A stretch of 64,000 nucleotides of DNA from Prorocentrum cordatum (lineage: Eukaryota > Sar > Dinophyceae > Prorocentrales > Prorocentraceae): assembly GCA_963575745.1 (NCBI GenBank), contig CAUYUJ010003669.1, positions 374,457-438,456 of the forward strand. Direction: 5' to 3'. A program made the position numbers and the translations under genes. This document shows positions 25,301 through 34,300 of this stretch, one piece after another. The first letter of the stretch is position 1. Every line of letters begins with the position of its first letter. The notes under the pieces were generated by a model. That model was not told the origin of the DNA. It made no database searches and saw only the letters and a list, made by a program, of their open reading frames with translations.

Positions 25301-28300
25301 TGCTCCTCCTGCAAGTCGTTCAGGCGCCCTGCCTGGTCCCACTGCCAGCGTATGTGGTCGAATCCTTTTTGTGTGATACCCTCGCCGTCGTTCAGGTCGC
25401 CAGCGGTAATGATGATGGCATTGCGCGGCCTGATCTTAGTGACTTTCTCTTTCTATCCAACTGGGGTGCCTCTTCGTGGTGGCGAAGTAGTCCTTGCGCG
25501 CGCTTTTGCCCTTGATTGGCTGCGGCGGGCTGTGGTATCCGCCTATCAGGATCAACGTCTCGACGTGGTGCTGCAGCGTAATGGCCAATCATCGTCCGCT
25601 GAATTCAGGTGGTGGCTCCGCCAAGTCTATGACCATCGCGTTCGTGAGCTTGCCCTGCAGCGCGATGGTGATCCCCGTGCTCCTATTGGTGAGGTCTCCT
25701 GTTTGCCAGCCAATTTCGTAATAATGTGTGGTCTTGATGCGGTTCTGGGCGATGATGGCTCTCCTTTTCTGCGTGAGGTCCCCGTCACTCCTGTCGCGTC
25801 GAACATGGACGCTTCTTCGCAGATCTCCGCCAACCGGTCGGGTTTCGCCGAGAGCGGGTTGAAGAGGAACACTTCGAAAGAAGCGGTCCATGCCGCTATC
25901 ATGCGGGTCACCACCCCTTCTGTCCGCACAAACGGTGAAATGGCATGGTGGCGGTCTGGGCTGCCCTGACAATCTCTCAGGCCCAGATGGCAGCTGAAGG
26001 GGAAGAGGAAGAGGAGGAGGAGCAGGAGGAGGGGCAGGAGGAGGAGCAGGAGGAGGAGGAGGAGGAGGAGGAGGAGGAGGAGGAGGAGGAGGAGGAGGCC
26101 CAGGGAGCCACAAGGGATCCAGGACGGAGCGACTAGCTGGGGACGCCGTGGGCTAAGGACGCCCGTGGTAGCCCCCGAGGCTGTAGTTCTCGGTGAAGGG
26201 CGCCGAAATGTCCCTGACGCCCAGGCCCTCCGCGTGTTCCATCAGCGCGGAGAGGGCGCGGCCCGCTTCCTCGGCGTAGCCGTACCTGAGGAGGCCGCGG
26301 TGCGCGAAGTAGGCCTGGTCCAGCCACGTGGGCCCGCGCCAGTAGCCATCCTTGTGGGGACGAAATACTACCGATGCCAGCCCTTCCCTTGGATCCGGGC
26401 ATTGAATTGCTTCCCTCTGGGCGGTTTCGCCCGGTTCGGGCCCCGTGACCATGACAGATCGATCGGACTCGATGGCGATGTTTCAAAAGGATCGCAACGT
26501 CGGCCCTCAGAGGAGGTGCAGATGCCACTGTTCCCCGGACCTCTCCCGGGGCGCGTTCTGACAATGATTTCGGGGACAATCCAGCCGTGGCGACGACGGC
26601 CTCCCAGAAGGCCCGATAGTATACGTGGCATGGAAAGCGATACCAGTAGAGGAGGAGGAGGAGGAGGAGGGGGGCGGAGGAGGAGGAGGAGGAGGAGGAG
26701 GAGGAGGAGGAGGAGGAGGAGGAGGAGGAGGAGAGGAGGAGGAGGAGGAGGAGGAGGGGGGAGGAGGAGGAGGTAGCTTTGTAGTCCTAGGAGAAAAGGC
26801 AGGCGTGCCAACAGAATTTCTTGGAGGATCGCGCTAAAATTTCTGGGATCGGCGCCGGACACCCCTTCATGGCGTGTGGAGTGCGCCAGGGACGACGCTG
26901 GAGCCGCCGCCAGGGGGTCTCGACGCTGACCCAAGAAATCCGCGCAGACATGTTATGCCGCTTCTTGTTCTTCAAATCCTCCGCCGCCCCTCCAGAAGCC
27001 TGGACCACTTCCCTGGGGCCCGCCTCTCCTCCCGAATCGCCTTTCGACGGTCCCCGGGGCCCGCTGAGGGCCCCCAGAGGAGGAGGAGGAGGAGGAGGAG
27101 GAGGAGGAGGAGGAGGAGGAGGAGGAGGAGGAGGAGGAGGACGAGGAGGGAGCGAGGAGGAGGAGGGAGCAGGAGGAGGAGGAGGAGGAGGAGGAGGAGG
27201 AGGAGGAGGAGGAGGAGGAGGAGGAGGACGAGGAGGAGGAGGAGGAGGAGGGAGGAGGAGGAGGGAGGAGGAGGAGGAGGAGGAGGAACGGAACGGAACG
27301 GAAGACCCGAAGGGGAGTGCACAGCACTAAATATTTAAGCAGAGCTCAAAACGATAAAAACTTGACAAAACTTAGCTGATGGAGGAGGAGGAGGAGGAGG
27401 AGGAGGAGGGAGGAGGAGGAATGTTTCTGGGCCCTCGGGCCCCTTTGGCCCGTCCTGGTCGAACTCTGGGGCGTCCGCCGCCACGCTGCCAAAGGGCACC
27501 GCGGTGCCAAACCTGCGCGGGTCGACGAGGTGCTCCCGCACGCGCGCGGCCTGCTCGGGAGAGGCCAGCCCCGAGAAGAGGGCGGCGAAGCCCTCGCAGC
27601 CCATGGGACCCACGAAGCCGCCATCGGCGCCCAAGCGGCGGTCGAAGAAATCCGCTTCCGTGCCGCGAAGCACGAGTTGTAGTGACGATGCCAGGTGGCC
27701 TCTCGCCTTGGAGTGAAACGCATGGAAATGGACGGGCAAGTCACAGACTCACGAAAGCTGCGGCCGAAGAGCCGCGCATCGAGTCGTAGTGTCCTCGGGT
27801 CCCTGGAGGTCTTCGTCCTCAGTCCTGAGGATTAAAGTCTCAGGGGCCCTCCTGCCACAAAGCCTCCCACACCATTTTGCTAGCTGTTGCGAATCGACGC
27901 TCAATCGGTGCTCGTCAACGCTAGCCAACGCTTCATCGGCGCCATCTATTTGATAACCAGACGCTAATTGAGGCGAGTGCACTCGAAGGACGGAGTCACG
28001 AGGGTATGCACGGCTCCCATGATTTGCTACTGGTGCCCCCAAAAGGCTTCGCATAGACCTCCCCGGAGATCCCCGTCGGCGCCATGAGGCTGGTCAAAGA
28101 CATCCGCCCCCATGCCGCGAGGCGCAAGTCGATGACAAAAAACAGCAGAAACATAAAATCGCGGAGGCTCGCGCGGATTGCTTGCATCGGCGATGGAGCG
28201 TGGAGCCAATTCTGCTGCATCTTTCTCGAACCATATCGACCTGCGATGGTCCTGGCGCCCGAAACCGGGCGAACACTAGAGGAGCATAAAAAGGTATACA

Positions 28301-31300
28301 CAACAATCCTCGGAGGCCCGCGCGGATTTCTTGCATCGGTGCTGGACCCCCCGCGCCAGGGGTGTCGCCGGAGACCGCCATGGGGGGCCAAGAGACGGTT
28401 CAAGAAAGCCGCGCGGAGCTCCGAGTGTTTATGTTTACTCCAGATTTCGTAATAAAGGGAGGGGGGTCTCATTTCGGGGGGCGGTCTCTTCCTGGCTATC
28501 TTGGAGGGCCTGGGGGGGTCTGGGGACGATGTTTTGGAGGGTTCTCCCACGAGGGGGGGTCTGAAATGGCTTGTCTTGGAGGGTCCAGACCCCCTCCCTT
28601 TCATTATGAAATCTGGAGTACGCAATCTTCTTCGGGTCCGTCAGGAGAATGACGGGACGCAATCTGAAATTTGACGGGAGCTCCCGCTGCAGGCATCCCC
28701 CGTCAAAACTCAGGGCGGGCCCGTGCACGAGCGTCGGCAAGCCCGAGCTCTGGAGAACTCGAGTGTCACGATTCCCTATAAAGGCGGAGTGCCTTCAGGT
28801 CCCTCGAATTCTCCACCCTGCCTCCTGAGGATCGACTACCCACGTAGGGACACCCAGGCCCCAAAGGGCTTCGGAGAGGCGGAGCCCCACGGGCATCCCG
28901 AAATCCTCTGACATGGAACCCAGGCGCTGGGATGGGCCCGAGGCAGCCAGATAACCGCGCTCGGGGTCAAAGAACCGCTCCTGCGCCAGCTCCCGCACCT
29001 CGGCCGCACGGCGGCGGTACGCCGCGGCGAGGGAGGCGTTGCCGAGCACGTCCGCGAAGCTGGCCAGAACGAGCTTCTCGAGGTAGAGGAAGGCATTGAG
29101 GTCGACCGACTCCTGAGGCCCCCAGAGGTCCGAGGCCGAGAGAAAAAGCTCGCGGCCGGTAGTTGGCTGCTTTCGGCCTCCGAGGGGCCCTCAACGGGCC
29201 ACGGGACCTCAGGCGGCCCCGTCCACTCGCGCCACCCCGCTCTGCGAGCCGCCTATTCCTGGTCGGCGCTCCACGCCTGGTCCGCGTTCCGGAGCATCGA
29301 CGTGCTGTCGAAGCGCGGGGCGTTGTCCATGCCGCTCTCCCACTTCATGCCCTGCGTGTCGTTACCACTGGCGCCGAACTCGCAGAGGCCGTTCTGGTCG
29401 TGGTCCCGCCACTCGTACCACCAAGCATGGAAAGCCTCAAGCTTGGGGAACATCTCCCGCAGGAACTCCATGTCTTGGCTGCGGGCATAAACCACCGCAG
29501 TCCCCCACGCCGCCAGCGGCGGCTTCGTGTTTCCCCAGGCGGCGCCTATGTCTGGGGGCAGGCTGATCTTATCTGGGACCATCCCCACGAAGCCTGCACC
29601 CGTCTTCCCCTGGTAGTCGAACATAGCGCGAACCTGTTGGCACGAAGGAAGCGGGTCCTGCGAGGAACAGGCACTGGACCCCGAGGCCTTCCCAAACACC
29701 ACATCTTCATCATCCTGAGTCGTTTTCTGACGATCGCTGGGGGCCCAGGGAGGGCCCTGGGAAGCCAACAACGGCGAGACACCTCAGCACCCGTCTCCCT
29801 TCATGGCTCACCTGGCTCGCGCCCAGCGCCGTGTCGAAGACCGACAGGCCAGCCGCATGCTTCCACGAGTCCCAGGACCACATGCCGCCGCTGAGCCCGC
29901 CCGCGATCGTCGGACTGCATCCGTCGTGAAGCAGGCCTGCGCCCGTTGCGCCGCGCCAGTCCAGCACCAGCGTGCACGCGGCCTTGACGGCGACCCGCTG
30001 CCGAGGCGACGGCTCCGCGCCAGCGGCGTTCCCCGCGACGAGGCGAACCTCGGGGGGTGTCCCAGAGGGGGGCGTCCAAGAGGGGGGTTCGCAAAACATG
30101 GCCAGAGGCATGCGCGCGGACTGGGGGGCGCAAGGGACGCATTCAAATCAGAAGGGGAAAGATATGGCTTCGAGCAGAAATTGGACCGGCCGGCACAGCG
30201 GCAATTTGCGGCCTCTGGTGTCCCTGAACAGCCCCTGGTCATGATGTCCCCCCCCCCTGGTCATGTAGGCACCCCCCCAAACCTCGGCCGCCCCCGAGAA
30301 CCACGCGGTCCCACCGCTGCGCCGCCGCCGCCAGCTGCTGCGCCGGGGCGCGGAAGAAGGCGGCCGAGGCCTCGGCCGCGGCCTGCAGGACCAGTCGGCA
30401 CCGAATCGGGAAATCGGATGGCAACAGAGTTCGAGTGAAGAAACTCGGGGACCACGACCAAGATGTCGCGGGATCTTGTCGACCCCGATCTTGGTCATGG
30501 TCCATGTCGGCCGTCGCCGATTCGCGAAATTGATCCACGAACTGACGCTGACCAAGATCGCGGGTGACCAAGATCGACACGACGTTTCCACGGTCAGTCG
30601 TGGTCATGTCCCCGTTCTCTCCCCCTCCAGGAATGTGCGTCGGATCAGTCTGCATCGACACGGAGTCGAAATCGAATCGGAACGGCCGCGCCAGGATGCA
30701 CATCAACGCCAACCCACCTCGGACCGTCAGAGCATCGGAATCGAATCGGATCCAGCGGGCCAGAATCGATATCGAATCGGATCGAGCGGACCGAAAGGGC
30801 CCTGGCGTGCAAGCGAAACCAAAAAATACCGATACCGCTACTTTACGGATCTCTCCCGGAGTGCGTTCTGACTAAAACTTCGAAGTGAGTCCAACGGCAG
30901 CGACGAGGGCCTCCTGGAAAGCTCCAAACGGCGAACCCGCGGCAAGGGTAGCGGCATCGGCGTCGGTACCTTTCCCTCTTATGACCTGCGCACGGTTTCC
31001 CCCCGGGTCGTAGGCGACCCGAGGAGGAGGAGGAGGAGGAGGAGGAGGAGGAGGAGGAGGAGGAGGGGGAGGAGCAGATGGAGGAGAAGGAGGAGGAGGA
31101 GGAGGAGGAGGACGGGTCGCCTAAGCCCGTCGGAGAAACCCTCCAATGACCTGCCGCTCCGAGCGGTTCAACGCCACAGAGACGGTGTAGTACGAGACCA
31201 GCTCGCCCCCCGGCTCCAGCAGCGCGGAGCGCGCGCTGGCGCGGTAGCCTGAGGTCGGGCGTTCCCCCCACAGGCGGACTGTGGACGAAACAATGAAAAA

Positions 31301-34300
31301 TAGTCAAACGTAAAATGCGGTTGAAAAGACATCTTTTAAAATCGACAACACATCCTCCCCGGACTCACTATTTTTGTACTACCCTCCTGTAGAGGGACAG
31401 ACCCGACTTAACAGTAGCCCCTGGCGCCCCTGCCGAAGGGGCGGACCGCCACGCCCGCGGCCGGGTCGAAACGGACGGCCGCGAAGACGGCGTCCTCCAT
31501 CCCCGGCCGCGGCGCGCTGGCAGCCACCGTCACCTCCGAGGGCCCGGCCGCCTGGGGGGCAGCGAGGGGGTCGGGGATCTTCTGACCCGGGTCAATCCAA
31601 ACCCGGGCCAATCAGGCTATTGCAAGATCCTGCACCCAAACCCGGGCCAACGCGAAGGACCCTGCAAGATCCTGCAGGATCCTGCACCCAAACCCGGGTC
31701 ACTGCGACCCTGGCCCTGCAGGATCCTGCAAGATCGGGCGCTCTGGCTGACGCCCGCTTGCATTGACTCCCGAGGGGGCCAGCTCTGGCTGGGGGAACGT
31801 CGCGCTGGAAGCGACGATACGTTGCCGATAGACCGGCGAGAGGCCCCCGATAGCGATTGGGCGGGATGGGCTGCCAGGCCACCCATGGGCGGTGACTGGG
31901 CCATGGGGGGTCGGATGCATCTCCCCTTGGGCCTGTTCCCCCCTGACGATGCCCCCGGTTTGAGCAGGGACCGAGCGTCCCGGCATTCCTATAGGCCTAC
32001 CACGAAATGTTCTTAGAACCCGAGAATGTTCGAATAACAAAAACAATGTTCTTAGAACATAAGCTCTATGGGTTTGAACAAGACAGTCCCAGCCAGACAT
32101 GTTCTAAGAACATGTCGTGCAGACCACAAAACAAGTCTTAGGACATTCTTTGCCAGGCCTATACGCAAGCTGGGACGCTTCGCCACTGCTTGACTTTTGC
32201 TTTTCTGGGTTATAGCTTACCTCTCCGGCGTCCGTTCGGGACGATCCTAGCACCCCTGGAAGCGCCCTTGGCGAGGCGCAACCGCCGAGAACCCACGAGA
32301 GAGCGCCCGAAAACCTCGAACTCCGAACTTCGAAGGCCCCTTCTCGGCGATGCATCGGCGACGTGGGCGGCGCATCGGCGACGCCAGCGCAGAGAAAATC
32401 GGGCTCCACATCGAGCCGCATCGGCGATGCATTGGCGATGCGACGCGATCCGCCGACCCCATCAACTCGGACCCACTTTCGGATGATGCTCGAAGTGCCC
32501 CTGGCCCAAGTTGACTCCAGAATTTTCAAGGATGCCCCCCACGGCCTCCAGAGCACCCCTCGCGAGGCCCCGAGAGCCCGATGGGGCTCCAACATTGAGC
32601 GAAAAGCTGGGGGCACCTTGGGCCAGGGGCACCCTTAGCGCCCCCCGACAATTTGGGAGAGGCTGTCGTTGCCCCCGACTGCCGCGAGCTCCACCACCGC
32701 CTCGCCAGAGAAGGCGGGCGCAACGCGGACGCCCGTCGCGGCCTCGCTGACCGCGCGGCTGCGCACCGCCGCCGTGCGAGGCCCCACGAAGGCCAGCTCC
32801 GATGCTCGGAGCAAGGCGGGCCGAGGCAGCGGCCGCTCGCCGTCGTATCTCGGACCCCCTCGAGACAGTTTTTGTTTGTGCTGTTCGGCCATGGCCCCTG
32901 GGTTGTCCGCTGGGGCGGGGGAGGTGCCGACCGACACAAGCGAACCTCTTCGCTTTGGGCAGCCCCACGCATGCCCGCGCGCTCCACCACCGCGTACTCC
33001 AAATTTCGTAATAAAAGGGAGGGGTCTGGACCCTCCAAGACAAGCCACTTCAGACCCCCCCCGTGGGCGAACCCTCCAAAACGTCGTCCCCAGACCCCCC
33101 CCAGGCCCTCCAAGATAGCCTGGAAGAGACCCCCCCCCCGAAATGAGACCCCCTCCCTTGTATTACGAAATCTGGAGTACCTCCCTCGGACCTGCGCAGC
33201 CGACAGGGTCCGGTTTTTCCAGGGTGGAGAGGGGGGGGGGTGGCGGGGTGCGGGCCCGATGATCCGGGCCATCGCCGGAGCCTTTGATACAGACAGTCTC
33301 AAGTCGGTGCCGAGATCCCTCTCCCGGGGTCCGAACCCAGAGATCAGAGGCTCCAAGCCAAAAATGGAGCGGCTGGTTCTTTGGCTTCTGTCGGTCCCTC
33401 AACGGGCCCCAGGATCCTCCAATAACGACTCACGATGAAATGCTGGCCCTGGGGAAGACGTCCAGACCTCTGTTGGTCCAAGCGTCGAGAAATTGGAGCG
33501 ACGGATGTCTGGGAACGCACAGGTTTTTCAAGCTGCGTCCATCCGTGGCGACGAGGACCCCACCCGAAGGCCACCTGAGCGACGAAACGAAACGGGTCTT
33601 GCGCTTTGCTGACGCAGGAGAACTTGAGCGGTGGCTTTTGCGGGCCGTCAGCGCGGCCCGCTGCACTGGAAACGAGGGCGCCTACGTGCCACCTTTAACG
33701 AGGGCGAAACGAAAGCGTTTCGCAGGCAGCTTACGCGCGAATGCTGGGGCGCAATCGACCCCGTTGAAGTTACGAGGCTAAACTGCCTGGGTCACCTAAC
33801 TTCGCGCATCGCGCCCCGCGATGCGCTGCGCGACGCGCGGTTCTCTCTGCGCCCCCGCGCCCTCGCCGCGCCCGCTCTGAAGAAGGGCAGCCGCTCTGAC
33901 CCAGACCGCAACGCGCGAAGACCTATTCTCTTCGCTCCCCGCGCGTGTCGCTCTTCTCCGCGGGGCGGGAGGCCGGACACAGGCTCGGGGCGCGGACGCC
34001 TGGGGGCCGGGAGAGCGGATAGCGTGTCGCGCTACAGCGTGGTGGGCCTGAACCGGCGGCGCGACACGCTGAGCCAAAGTTCCCCAAGCCTCCCAAGTGG
34101 GGGTTGAGTCGATGGGGTCGGAAGATCCCGCCGCATCGTCGACGCATCACCAATGCATCGGCGACGCATCACCAGTGCATCGGCGACGCATCAGCTCTCT
34201 CGGCGTGGAGAAAAGCGGGCTCCACATCGAACCGCATCGGTGATGCATCGGCGATTCGGCGCCATGCTCTGACCCGATCTACTCGGACCCCATGTGGGAG

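Noticed and set aside
26600-27330. Glycine-, glutamate- or leucine-rich ORFs
   Set aside because: Translations of AGG triplet tracts inside introns of the GH63-like gene.
33351-33378. CCATTTTTGGCTTGGAG on the minus strand, considered as another DinoSL relic
   Set aside because: It has an extra T, differs at the CTCAAG end, and is not at the 5' edge of a coding region; chance or repeat family is likelier.
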